Positions 7,862 to 16,038 of a stretch of 64,000 nucleotides of DNA are shown here, one piece after another. The position numbers and the translations under genes are program-made. The notes beneath the pieces were generated by a model that did not search any database, was not told the origin of the DNA, and saw nothing but the letters and a program-made list of their open reading frames with translations. Numbering within the stretch: position 1 is the first letter of the stretch; each line of letters starts with the position of its first letter. Source of the DNA: Ruminococcus sp. (GTDB taxonomy: Bacteria; Bacillota; Clostridia; Oscillospirales; Ruminococcaceae); assembly GCA_017623515.1 (NCBI GenBank), contig JAGAOV010000003.1, positions 1-64,000 of the forward strand, read 5' to 3'.

Positions 7862-9115
7862 TTATTCGTCCTCTTCGTCATCAGGCATAATGTAGCAGTT
7901 CTGGAAGAAGCCGCACTGAATTGCATATGCACTGCATCCTCTGCTAAGACGTTTGCCCTTTGTATCATACTGTTCTATAATATCAGCAAGATCGCTGAAT
8001 GCGTTTGCAATAAGGCATGTGCGAATCTGCTCCATATTTCTTTCGCTGAATCCGAAATTATAAAGGCATATTTTTTCTGCATTGTAGATAACCTTCAGGT
8101 TATTCAGCATCAGACAGAACTCATGGAGAAGTGAACTTGCAAGGTCTTCAATCTCACCATCACCGTTTTCCATAGCTGTAAGCATCTGTGCAAGTGTGAT
8201 GTATTCACCGTTGCCGCCTGTCAGTTCATACAGTGCCGGTGTAAGTGCTTCACAGTAGCGGTCAGATGCCTTATATGCGATTGCATAAGGTGTAAGCTCT
8301 GCCATTACTGAACCGTTGCAGTAGCCTTCATGAAGACGGCCGCCGGGATTTACACAAAGCTTGTTTACTTCTGTTGTATTTGCAAGGAATTCTTCCTTCA
8401 CTTCATTATTGTATACAACGCCAAGATGATAACCACTCTGATCTGCTGCAAGCATTACCATATTGTACGGAACCTGAACATGCTCACGGATATTGAATGT
8501 TTCAAGAGTAAGGAGAGAAATTGCATTTGCAGCATATACCGGAACGTTAAGACGCTTTTCAAATATTTCTGCAAGGCTGTCATAATCGGAAAGCTCCATT
8601 GACGGTGCTGTACCCATTTTTGCAGCCATTTCAGGCATAACACCCACGCCCATTGCAACTACACGATCAAATGTTATTGAGTTATATTCAACAAGCTCGG
8701 AACAAAGCTGACAGATAATATCAACAACCTCTTCTCTTGTTGTTTTGCTGTTTATATCAGCTTCACGCTTACCCATTGTATCATTTGTAACAGTTGAAAT
8801 TCCAACGGAGATCTTTTCACTGGAAATATGTACACCAAGTGCATAGCAGAATGTAGGCTCAAAGTCGATAAGAACCTTTCTTCTGCCCTTATGTATCTGG
8901 CTCTTGTGATAGAATACTTCCTCACCCAATTCTTTCAGCATACCTATTTCGATCATTTCATTTACTATTACAGTTACAGCTGCTCTTGTAATGCACAGAC
9001 GTTCTGCTATATCAACTCTTGAAACAGGCCCGATTTCACGGATAGCCTTCAGAACCTGCAATCTGTTTCTTCTTTTCAGATCACGTTTGCTAATTCCCAA
9101 TTCTTTCATATTCAT
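7862..9115 (-). CDS. ROK-family transcriptional regulator (NagC/XylR type)
   Basis: A 417-residue protein with an N-terminal winged helix-turn-helix (RLQVLKAIREIGPVSRVDIAERLCITRAAVTVIVNEM, about residues 17-52) and a C-terminal ROK/actin-like domain. Such proteins usually repress sugar genes and respond to a sugar ligand. The start at 9115 has GAGGTG eight bases upstream. The ROK core is degenerate: the usual DxGGT phosphate loop reads LGVHISSEK, and the CxCGxxGCLE zinc motif is replaced by NPGGRLHEGYCNG, so it is unlikely to be a sugar kinase. Its targets are unknown; the nearest sugar genes are malQ and the long ABC operon, neither adjacent. Confidence 0.85.
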   Translation of the reverse strand: MNMKELGISKRDLKRRNRLQVLKAIREIGPVSRVDIAERLCITRAAVTVIVNEMIEIGMLKELGEEVFYHKSQIHKGRRKVLIDFEPTFCYALGVHISSEKISVGISTVTNDTMGKREADINSKTTREEVVDIICQLCSELVEYNSITFDRVVAMGVGVMPEMAAKMGTAPSMELSDYDSLAEIFEKRLNVPVYAANAISLLTLETFNIREHVQVPYNMVMLAADQSGYHLGVVYNNEVKEEFLANTTEVNKLCVNPGGRLHEGYCNGSVMAELTPYAIAYKASDRYCEALTPALYELTGGNGEYITLAQMLTAMENGDGEIEDLASSLLHEFCLMLNNLKVIYNAEKICLYNFGFSERNMEQIRTCLIANAFSDLADIIEQYDTKGKRLSRGCSAYAIQCGFFQNCYIMPDDEEDE

Positions 9116-9174
9116 ATAAAACACCTCATTTTTGTCGCCGTAACAATTCACCAAAAGCGACTTGATATATATTG

Positions 9175-9203
9175 ATTATATCATACAATTACACAAATTG
9201 CAA
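9175..9203 (-). promoter_or_regulatory. Sigma-A promoter of the ROK gene
   Basis: On the minus strand TTGCAA (9203-9198) and TATAAT (9180-9175) are 17 bases apart. Confidence 0.8.
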
Positions 9204-9269
9204 TCCGTATTTGACAAATAGCGAATTTTTTTTACAAATAATACACTGTTTGTCTACGTTTTAATGTCA

Positions 9270-10202
9270 TCACATCAAATCAAGAAGTAAAGTGAAAATT
9301 TTCACCAACAGCGGAAGTGTTCCCATTGAGAGAATAGTAGTAAATGCAAAAATCTGTGAGGCATAAACATCATGGAGACCGAGTTTCTGACATTGCAGAG
9401 TACACATTGCGGCGGAGGGTGCAGCGGCAAGAAGAAGAACTACTATGCGAACCTCCTCAGCTATAAAGCCGAAGCAAAGGAGCATTGCCATTGTGAGGAA
9501 AGGCAGAATGATAAGCTTGCAGGCTGATGTCCAGTATACACGCACATTCTTAAACGCACTTAGAATATTCGCCTGAGCAACGCTTACACCAGAGGCTATC
9601 ATAGCAAGAGGAGTATTAAGGTCGGCTATGTAGTTCATGGTATCCCCAAGCACTGATGGTATGGGCAGTCTTGTAAAATAGAGGATAAGACCGATACCAA
9701 TGGCAATTATCGTTGGTGAACGCATTACATGGAGAAGAGCCTTGATGTCACCTTTTCCTGTAAGGAGCATAATTCCGTGAGTCCATGAAAACAGAAAAAA
9801 TATAGTAAGGAAAGCTGTTACATAAAAAACGCCCTCCGAACCGAAAAGTGCATTTGCAAGAGGGATTCCCATAAATCCACAATTGCTGTATATTGCGGAA
9901 AAGCGTTCTATGGCAGTTTCTCTGCATGTTTTTTTTCTGAGGAGGAGCATTGCACCTGCAATGGTAATTATATAGGAGAATACGGCAAGCAGAAACGTCC
10001 ACAGAAGATTAACAACTAGACGCTTATCGAATTCAACATCCATATATGCATGTACAACCAGAACTGGGGTTACTATCTCAAGAACTACCTTGGAAAGCTG
10101 TCTTCCTCCGTCACGGTTTATGATTTTAAGCTTATAGGCAAGTATGCCCACAAGATTGAGCAGCAGCATTATAACTGCCTGATTTGCAATTATCTGAGCC
10201 AT
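9270..10202 (-). CDS. AEC-family transporter (auxin efflux carrier type)
   Basis: A 310-residue integral membrane protein with about ten hydrophobic segments and the AEC-family features VTPVLVVHAYMD in the second helix pair and SNCGFMGIPLANALFG in the central conserved loop. Bacterial members export or import organic acids such as malate; the substrate here cannot be told. The start at 10202 is set by GGAGG seven bases upstream. It follows dpaB on the same strand with a 92-base gap containing a strong hairpin, so it may be partly co-transcribed with the dipicolinate synthase genes. A link to sporulation is only suggested by position. Confidence 0.8.
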   Translation of the reverse strand: MAQIIANQAVIMLLLNLVGILAYKLKIINRDGGRQLSKVVLEIVTPVLVVHAYMDVEFDKRLVVNLLWTFLLAVFSYIITIAGAMLLLRKKTCRETAIERFSAIYSNCGFMGIPLANALFGSEGVFYVTAFLTIFFLFSWTHGIMLLTGKGDIKALLHVMRSPTIIAIGIGLILYFTRLPIPSVLGDTMNYIADLNTPLAMIASGVSVAQANILSAFKNVRVYWTSACKLIILPFLTMAMLLCFGFIAEEVRIVVLLLAAAPSAAMCTLQCQKLGLHDVYASQIFAFTTILSMGTLPLLVKIFTLLLDLM

Positions 10203-10218
10203 TTTAAACCTCCATAAA

Positions 10219-10252
10219 CAGCCGCCTGTCTGTTTTATCAGGACAGGCGGCA
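10219..10252 (-). terminator. Hairpin between dpaB and the AEC gene
   Basis: GCCGCCTGTC and GACAGGCGGC form a perfect 10-bp stem around an 11-base loop. Only a weak T-tract follows on the minus strand, so it could be a partial terminator or an mRNA processing element. Confidence 0.55.
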
Positions 10253-10294
10253 TAATAATTTTATTATATCATTCTTTGAAGAATGTGTCAACTC

Positions 10295-10876
10295 TTAAAT
10301 CAATACCGGCTGTATCTGCTTGCCCTCAAGTGCGGCTTCTACAGTTTCCTGCAAGCGTTCAAAATGCGCTACAACGGAGGAAGGCTTTTGCATGGGTGCA
10401 TCCTGCCCCATTGGAACGAAGTAGTAATTTCGTGAATTCATAAGCAAGCCTATATTTTTCGCCGAACAGCGCAGAGCGTCGTTTGTTGCAAGGGCGATTA
10501 TGACCGGCATTTCGTTGCGGAGCATAGACTTCACCGCCATTGTTACTGTTGTATCTACCACGCCAAGGGCAAGCTTACCCAGTGTATTTGAGGTACAGGG
10601 TGCAACTGCAATGCAGTCGAGCATTTTCTTAGGGCCTAAGGGTTCTGCCTCGCTAATGCTGAGCAAGGCTTTCCTCTGGCTTATTTCCTCCATACGGCGA
10701 ATATGATCTGCTGCCTTTCCGAAGCGGGTGTCTATTGACGCTGCGTGTTCGGAGAATATCGGCGTTACCTCCGCACCTGCTTTCACAAGTGCCTCCGCTT
10801 GCTGAAAGGCTCTGTCAAAGGTGCAGAACGAACCAGTCACCGCAAATCCGATTCGTCTGCCCGAAAGCTTTTTCAT
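10295..10876 (-). CDS. dpaB: Dipicolinate synthase subunit B
   Basis: A 193-residue flavoprotein-like subunit of dipicolinate synthase (SpoVFB), which with DpaA converts dihydrodipicolinate-pathway intermediate to dipicolinic acid in the mother cell of a sporulating cell. Recognisable are RIGFAVTGSFCTFDRAFQQ at the N-terminus (flavin-type phosphate-binding loop), VAPCTSNTLGKLA in the middle and ALATNDALRCSAKNIGLLMNSRNYYFVPMGQD near the C-terminus, all typical of SpoVFB, at the usual length. The ATG follows the stop of the dpaA 3' fragment by one base, the normal operon junction. Its expression therefore depends on the promoter of the split dpaA gene or on read-through from the inserted element. 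Confidence 0.92.
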   Translation of the reverse strand: MKKLSGRRIGFAVTGSFCTFDRAFQQAEALVKAGAEVTPIFSEHAASIDTRFGKAADHIRRMEEISQRKALLSISEAEPLGPKKMLDCIAVAPCTSNTLGKLALGVVDTTVTMAVKSMLRNEMPVIIALATNDALRCSAKNIGLLMNSRNYYFVPMGQDAPMQKPSSVVAHFERLQETVEAALEGKQIQPVLI

Positions 10877-10877
10877 G

Positions 10878-10957
10878 TTATACTCTCTCCTCTATTATAC
10901 GGCTGATCTCTTCAGCTATTATTTCTCCGGCTGATACCGGTGCAGCTTTTCCTGGAA
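10878..10957 (-). CDS. dpaA: dpaA 3' fragment, separated from its 5' part
   Basis: Immediately upstream of dpaB the minus strand encodes PGKAAPVSAGEIIAEEIS and RIIEERV, then stop, with no start codon. This is the C-terminal end expected of dipicolinate synthase subunit A. The rest of dpaA is at 16060-16856. The fragment begins at TTCC (10957-10954), which is also the last sequence of the dpaA 5' part. Joining the two across TTCC gives codons GGT CTT CCA GGA AAA GCT, that is GLPGKA, in frame, and a 290-residue DpaA. The fragment is not a CDS on its own unless the intervening 5.1 kb is removed. Confidence 0.9.
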
Positions 10958-10976
10958 CGGTTGATGTGGGATGACA
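10940..10976. repeat. Left hybrid attachment site (dpaA 3' / element)
   Basis: The host half carries GTGCA (10940-10944) and the element half carries GGATGACA (10969-10976). The shared core GGAA (minus strand TTCC) is at 10954-10957. The element half-arm is the inverted copy of the arm at the right end. Confidence 0.8.
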
Positions 10977-11050
10977 GATTTTGCTGGCTGTCTTTGATGG
11001 GAACTGAAACTTTACTTTCTGGATGAGATTTAATTGGAGGGGAAAGTTTT

Positions 11051-12319
11051 TTATCGGAGGATTATGCTTATCTCGTTCTCTGTAAGTATTATATTTTTTA
11101 TAAGTATTTTGGCGGCTGCCTTTTTCTGCTCAAAATCAAGCATACCAAAGCCTCTGAACGCCCTGCGCTTTTTATTAGTGAATGGCATTCCGGCAATGGC
11201 ATTCAGTTCCCTGTCCTGTCCTGTTTTCTTGCAGCTTTCCCTCAGAAGTTTCCCCATTTCCTTTTCAAGCACCTGCGCTGCAAACTCCTCCGCCGGCTTC
11301 GTTTTCACTGCGCTAAGTCCCTGACAAATCCCGTTTCTCTTACCACGGCATACGAAATATACATACCTGTCATCTTTGCCGGAGCATCTGACATAACAAG
11401 AATTCCCGCATTTTCCGCACAAAACCAGACCTTGCAGCCATGATTTCTTTCCAGAACCGGAATTTGAGGATGGTTTTCTCTGAAAAATAATATCCTGCGT
11501 TTCAAGCCACATTTCAGCCGGAATAATTCCCTTGTGAGTACCAGCCGCAATGTAGAGAACGTTTCGGCGTTGAATTGTAATGCATCCATTTCCTTTGCAG
11601 TATTCATCGTCACTATGGAGAAGCTTTCCCTTTGACGCAAGATACTTCCGCACTTCCTCATTTCCGGCGGCATATACTGTATTTTTCACTATCCTTGAAA
11701 CCTGCATTCCCGTCCACTTACTGCGGGATGGTGAAGGTTCGTGACGTTTATTAAGCATTGCGGCTGTACTGTCGAAGCTCATGCCGCTTATAACGCATCT
11801 ATATATCTCATGAACCACATCTGCTTCATGGGGACATATCTCCCACTTTTCGTTGTAGCCGTAAGGTCTTATGCCGCCCAGAGGCTTGTGCATTTCGGCA
11901 CGTGCAAGGTAATTGTCACTGATTCTTGCGGAGATGGTTTTCTGTTCCATTTCTGCAAACATTATAAGCAGCTTCACAAGCATTTCACCCATTGGAGTTC
12001 TTGTGTCAAACTGTTCAGAGTAAGATATTAGTTTTACATTTGCGTTATTTAAAACGTCCCATAATTTAGCAAAATCAATAAGTGAACGGGATATTCTGTC
12101 AAGTTTATAAACTACAATACATTTCACATCGCCGTTTTTTATCATACTAAGCATTTTCTGGAATGCAGGACGGCGTGTGTTAGTTCCGCTAAAGCCTTTA
12201 TCCTGAAAGATCTCCCTTTCTGCACTATCAGGTATCAATCTGCTGCAAAGGTCTATCTGCATTTCTATTGAGATTGAATCCTTTTTATCCAAAGACTGTC
12301 GGGCATAAATTGCATACAT
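11051..12319 (-). CDS. Large serine recombinase (SpoIVCA-like)
   Basis: A 422-residue site-specific recombinase. The resolvase domain has the nucleophile Ser9 in YARQSLDKKDS, GFSGTNTRRPAF, and the catalytic arginines of YKLDRISRSL (R75, R78). It is followed by the recombinase domain (about 145-280), a zinc ribbon with Cys301, Cys304, Cys324 and Cys332, and a short C-terminal tail. It is shorter than SpoIVCA (about 500), lacking much of the coiled-coil region. GAGGTG lies six bases before ATG 12319. It sits about 95 bases from the left border, as recombinases of intervening elements usually do. The natural inference is that it inserted the element into dpaA and may excise it; a separate directionality factor was not found. 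Confidence 0.92.
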   Translation of the reverse strand: MYAIYARQSLDKKDSISIEMQIDLCSRLIPDSAEREIFQDKGFSGTNTRRPAFQKMLSMIKNGDVKCIVVYKLDRISRSLIDFAKLWDVLNNANVKLISYSEQFDTRTPMGEMLVKLLIMFAEMEQKTISARISDNYLARAEMHKPLGGIRPYGYNEKWEICPHEADVVHEIYRCVISGMSFDSTAAMLNKRHEPSPSRSKWTGMQVSRIVKNTVYAAGNEEVRKYLASKGKLLHSDDEYCKGNGCITIQRRNVLYIAAGTHKGIIPAEMWLETQDIIFQRKPSSNSGSGKKSWLQGLVLCGKCGNSCYVRCSGKDDRYVYFVCRGKRNGICQGLSAVKTKPAEEFAAQVLEKEMGKLLRESCKKTGQDRELNAIAGMPFTNKKRRAFRGFGMLDFEQKKAAAKILIKNIILTENEISIILR

Positions 12320-12349
12320 AGAATCACCTCAGATAATTCTATGCTTGAA

Positions 12350-12384
12350 TTTAAAAAAAAGGCACTCCCATATAGGGAGTACCT
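12350..12384 (-). terminator. Terminator of the cohesin-like gene
   Basis: On the minus strand GGTACTCCC...GGGAGTGCC is followed by TTTTTTTT. It lies between the anchored protein gene and the recombinase start, so the two are probably separate transcripts. Confidence 0.8.
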
Positions 12385-12432
12385 TTAATTCAGATGTTAA
12401 TCTGTGTTAGTCTTAGTTTCTCTTAGGAGAAA

Positions 12433-13353
12433 TTACTTTCTCTTCTTAGCAACCAGAGCTACGCCACCGATTACAACCAGAGCAGCAGCTGCGCCAGCTA
12501 CCGGCAGAACATCGCCAGTCTTAGGAGACTCTGTAGAGCCCTTCTTAGCTGTTGTTGTAGTTGTAGCCTTTGTTGTAGATGTAGTAGTTGTTGTTGTGTC
12601 AATACCAGACAGCGGGATAGAAGCTGTTGTTGTAGTTGTTGTAGCCTCAGGAGTTGTTGTTGTGGATGTAGTAGTTGTTGTTGTCGGCTCTTCTGTTGTT
12701 GTAGTTGTAGAAGTTGTTGTTGTAGTTGTAGTAGTTGTTGTTTTAGTTGAAGTAGTTGTAGTAGTAGTAGATGTTGTTGTATCCTCACCTGCGATGATGA
12801 TCTGACCGCTTACGAGAGAAGAAGCACTCTTACCATCAGCTGTGTTGATTTCCTGATATGTGTCACCGTTGTTTACGAGAGCTGTCAGGTCATAAACGTC
12901 GCCAGCCTTAGCGTTAGCGTTTACCTTGAATACGATTGTGGAAACGCCGCCGTCCTGAACGTAGTTAATTGTAGAACCAGAAGGAGTTACAGCGTAACCC
13001 AGCCAAAGAATACCCAGATCGTTGTTAATACCAGTACCACGAGCAACGTCATAACCATAATCATTCTGAGCAGACTGAACAGCTGCGCCGTTGATTACTC
13101 TTGAGATTGTTACTTCAGCTACATTGAAGCTAACACCGTAACCCAGAGAATACCAGCCGCCAGAACCAGCTACATCTACAGGAATCTTTACTTCATAGTT
13201 AGCTGCCTGAAGTTCTTCCAGAGTCAGAGTAACAGTACCAACAGTCAGTGTGCCGCCTGCAGCGTTAGCAGGTACAGCAAATACAGCTGCAGAAGCAGCT
13301 ACTACAGCAGCTGCGGAAAGAGCAGCCATGCTCTTCTTAAATGTAGTCTTCAT
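12433..13353 (-). CDS. Sortase-anchored single-cohesin-like surface protein
   Basis: A 306-residue secreted protein: signal peptide (residues 1-31, ending PANA), one beta-sandwich domain of about 155 residues, a Thr-rich linker (about 192-270), and a cell-wall sorting signal with SPKTGD, a hydrophobic stretch and terminal KKRK. The domain has the cohesin pattern: VKIPVDVAGSGGWYSLGYGVSFN early, LGILWLGY in the middle and VSTIVFKVNANAKAGDVYDL near the end. A wall-anchored single cohesin is the layout of R. flavefaciens ScaE, which holds the cellulosome on the cell. It lies downstream of a dockerin protein, like cttA-scaE. AAAGGA is 10 bases before the ATG. Cohesin identity is by pattern and should be tested by structure; the anchor is clear. 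Confidence 0.75.
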   Translation of the reverse strand: MKTTFKKSMAALSAAAVVAASAAVFAVPANAAGGTLTVGTVTLTLEELQAANYEVKIPVDVAGSGGWYSLGYGVSFNVAEVTISRVINGAAVQSAQNDYGYDVARGTGINNDLGILWLGYAVTPSGSTINYVQDGGVSTIVFKVNANAKAGDVYDLTALVNNGDTYQEINTADGKSASSLVSGQIIIAGEDTTTSTTTTTTSTKTTTTTTTTTTSTTTTTEEPTTTTTTSTTTTPEATTTTTTASIPLSGIDTTTTTTSTTKATTTTTAKKGSTESPKTGDVLPVAGAAAALVVIGGVALVAKKRK

Positions 13354-13450
13354 TTTCGAAAATTCCTTTCAAATATAAAATTTATTTTATACAACCGAGC
13401 GCATTTCTCATACGCTCAGTCATATACGTACCACTAATTACTTAAATTAC

Positions 13451-15706
13451 TTATCTTCCAAGAATTGCATCCCAATCAGCGTCAAGACCTGAACCAACAT
13501 ATGCATAGTATGTCAGGATTGCAGTAGCATCTGTAAGGTGGATGCTGTTCTCACCTGCTACATCTCTGCCGTTTGTTGACTCAGTATCAACGTCTGCAAG
13601 GAAGTATGCAAGTCCTTCAAGATTAGGATCATCGTTAAATGATGCATCGAGGGACGCACCAACATTTGCATAGTATGCAAGAACCTTTGTAGCATCATCC
13701 AGTCCTACTGCGCCATCCAGATTAGCGTCACCCTTAACACCAATGTAAACTGTAGGATACTCAATCGGATCAATAGTCATGTTAGTCATGTAGGATGTCT
13801 GGATATTTGCAGGATTGAAGGAAATTGCCAGTGAGCTTGCTACATAAGCTGTACCAGCAACATTGTTGAAGTATTCAGCAGGTGTAGCAAAAGCAGGTGT
13901 CAGGTATGTAGAGAAGTCAGATGCTGCGATCTGGAAGCTCTTAGCTTCGCCGTTGATGTTACCGATCAGTGTCAGCTTGTTGATCAGCTTAGACAGATCG
14001 AATTCGTTCTCATCGTGTGAGAAGTAGTAACCAACGCCGCTCTCAACTTCAATATCCTCAAGAATGAAATCTACAGGGATTTCAGTTGTTGTGGTTGTTG
14101 TACCTGTGCCTGATGTTGTTGTATCAGTTGTGTCTGTAGAAGACTCTGTAGAAACTGTTGTATCTGTAGAGGTCTCAGTTGTTTCTGTAGATGTCTCTGT
14201 AGAATCAGTTGTGTCTGTAGATGTCTCTGTAGAATCAGTTGTATCTGTAGAGGTCTCAGTTGTATCTGTAGATGTCTCTGTGGAAACTGTTGTATCTGTA
14301 GAGGTCTCAGTTGTGTCTGTAGATGTCTCTGTGGAAACTGTTGTTTCTGTAGAGGTCTCAGTTGTGTCTGTAGATGTCTCTGTAGAAACTGTTGTTTCTG
14401 TAGAGGTCTCAGTTGTGTCTGTAGATGTCTCTGTAGAAACTGTTGTTTCTGTAGAGGTCTCAGTTGTGTCTGTAGAGGTTTCTGTAGAAACTGTTGTTTC
14501 TGTAGAAGTCTCTGTGGTATCTGTAGTTGTTTCTGTTGTAGATGTTGTTGTTACTTCTTCTTCCTTGTACTCAATAATTCTTGTTACATCGAAGAATGCA
14601 ACGCCATCTGTTGTCAGGCTAGCTTCAACCAGCTTGGAGGAAGATGCATAAACCATCTTAACGCCTTCATCGTTAACAACAGCATTTTCATTTACCCAAG
14701 CTTCAACTTCAGCTGCTTCAGCATCCGGAATTGTGAAAGATACTTCATATGTACCGCCGCTTACTGCAACATTGAAATCAGAACCAGACTTAGCCAGCTC
14801 AGCTACTGAATCAGCTGTGATGTCGAGAACATAGCCGCTTGTAGAAGCAATGCCGCTTATCAGATCAACAGCCTTATTGAAGCCTGCGCCGTGTCTTGCA
14901 ACAGCCTCGTCAACAGTCTTCGGGAAGTTGTAGATTTCTGTTCTCTTGTCAACGAACTTAGCGATTGCAGCCATCATTTCGTCAGCTGTACCGTATGAAC
15001 CAGTACGCTCCAGAGCTTCTGCTCTGTTGAAAAGTGTTTCTGCTCTCTCAATCTTGTCGATGATCTCGATAGTCATAGCTTCTTCGATAGCAGCGTCAAC
15101 GCCAACCTGTGCGCTTACTTCAGCAGCCAGCTCATCAGCCAGACCCTTGAAATAATCAGCAGCGTTATCCTCATTGACTGCATCGCCGCCAACGCTTACT
15201 GAATAGATAACATCTACAGACTTTCCGTCAGCCAGTACGCTTGCATCAAAAGTAACATAATAGTCAATCTGCTTGCTGAATGCGTTGAGTGTCAGATCCA
15301 TACCAGCAGCTTCTCTGATCTTGGAGTAGATCTTCTTTTCTGCATATGCAGAAAGATCAGCAGTACCCATAACAGTAACAACGCCGTTTTCTACAGTCAG
15401 AACAGGATTAGGAGCGTCTGCCAGAAGTTCTGCCAGCATTACGCCGTATGTGTTTGTCTGCGGGATCAGATTGATGAAATCAGCAGCTGTGATTTCCTTC
15501 TGTGTACCTTCCATGTTCAAGAACATGTTCAGTGCAGCTTCATTCCATCTGGACTCAGTCTGGTCATAAGGAATAGCTGTGAAGGTATCAAGAGTAAGCA
15601 CCTTTGCGCCTGTGTCTTCTGCAGAAACATTCATAACAACACTCTGAGTAAGTGCCATAGGAACAGCAATTGCAGCAGCCAAGACTCTGTTGAAAATCTT
15701 CTTCAT
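13451..15706 (-). CDS. Secreted Thr/Ser/Glu-repeat protein with C-terminal dockerin
   Basis: A 751-residue secreted protein. The start at 15706 follows AGAGGT by nine bases; a TTG two codons upstream is less likely. Residues 1-30 are a signal peptide. Residues 31-385 form an unrecognised region, partly helical. About 390-555 is a tandem repeat with the 17-residue unit STETSTDTTETSTETTV. About 560-655 may be an X-module, and about 660-750 is a dockerin: KGDANLDGAVGLDDATKVL then ADVDTESTNGRDV...SIHLTDATAIL. The second calcium loop has an insertion of roughly nine residues. Position before the anchored cohesin-like gene recalls R. flavefaciens CttA, a substrate-binding protein ending in X-dockerin. 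No catalytic or carbohydrate-binding module was recognised. It lies inside the dpaA element. Confidence 0.75.
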   Translation of the reverse strand: MKKIFNRVLAAAIAVPMALTQSVVMNVSAEDTGAKVLTLDTFTAIPYDQTESRWNEAALNMFLNMEGTQKEITAADFINLIPQTNTYGVMLAELLADAPNPVLTVENGVVTVMGTADLSAYAEKKIYSKIREAAGMDLTLNAFSKQIDYYVTFDASVLADGKSVDVIYSVSVGGDAVNEDNAADYFKGLADELAAEVSAQVGVDAAIEEAMTIEIIDKIERAETLFNRAEALERTGSYGTADEMMAAIAKFVDKRTEIYNFPKTVDEAVARHGAGFNKAVDLISGIASTSGYVLDITADSVAELAKSGSDFNVAVSGGTYEVSFTIPDAEAAEVEAWVNENAVVNDEGVKMVYASSSKLVEASLTTDGVAFFDVTRIIEYKEEEVTTTSTTETTTDTTETSTETTVSTETSTDTTETSTETTVSTETSTDTTETSTETTVSTETSTDTTETSTETTVSTETSTDTTETSTDTTVSTETSTDTTETSTDTTDSTETSTDTTDSTETSTETTETSTDTTVSTESSTDTTDTTTSGTGTTTTTTEIPVDFILEDIEVESGVGYYFSHDENEFDLSKLINKLTLIGNINGEAKSFQIAASDFSTYLTPAFATPAEYFNNVAGTAYVASSLAISFNPANIQTSYMTNMTIDPIEYPTVYIGVKGDANLDGAVGLDDATKVLAYYANVGASLDASFNDDPNLEGLAYFLADVDTESTNGRDVAGENSIHLTDATAILTYYAYVGSGLDADWDAILGR
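14120..14560. repeat. Tandem 51-bp coding repeat
   Basis: Within the dockerin gene a 51-base unit coding the 17 residues STETSTDTTETSTETTV is repeated about eight times with small changes, the later copies (toward the dockerin) more divergent. Such arrays vary in number between strains by slippage. The opposite strand also stays open and gives a false Val/Ser-rich reading frame. Confidence 0.85.
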
Positions 15707-15879
15707 TTCCAATTACCTCTCTTCTTAAATTTTTTTCGTGTTCATGCTGCGCTTACGTGATTGCAATACGCTTCATCCTTTTTTGTACACATCTTTTTGC
15801 TGTATACCTGATGATTGAACACTTAATAAATTCGCCTATGGACACGGTGCATGCGTCACTATAAACGATTTACACAAGT

Positions 15880-15946
15880 ATTTTAACACATTCTGCGAAG
15901 AATGTCAAGTGATACGGATGTTTTTTTTTAAAATTCTTCGCAGAAT
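15880..15946 (-). promoter_or_regulatory. Promoter with two palindromic operator sites (dockerin gene)
   Basis: Minus-strand TTGACA (15908-15903) and TAAAAT (15885-15880) are 17 bases apart. The palindrome ATTCTGCGAAGAAT fills the spacer (15890-15903). The same sequence inverted, ATTCTTCGCAGAAT, occurs at 15933-15946. The two centres are 43 bp apart, about four helical turns. This arrangement suggests a repressor that blocks RNA polymerase, possibly with looping. The remaining 15713-15879 is a leader without other recognised elements. Confidence 0.7.
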
Positions 15947-16038
15947 ATTGTCCTCAATTTTGGTGCATTTTCACAATATTCTCTTATCCGCACTCTTTTT
16001 GTACGTGTCAGAACAGGCTTGTTTTCTTGATTTTTCTT

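Noticed and set aside
12320..12349. CATAGAATTA before the recombinase as a sigma-E/K promoter
   Set aside because: The -10-like match is too close to the start codon and would leave almost no leader; no -35 partner was found.
12404..12805. Open frame on the plus strand coding a Val-rich protein opposite the Thr-rich linker
   Set aside because: It is the antisense of ACA/ACT codons of the anchored protein's linker; no ribosome site and no plausible fold.
14064..14651. 195-codon Val/Ser-rich frame on the plus strand
   Set aside because: Antisense of the 51-bp tandem repeat of the dockerin gene; the repeat length is a multiple of three, so all frames stay open.
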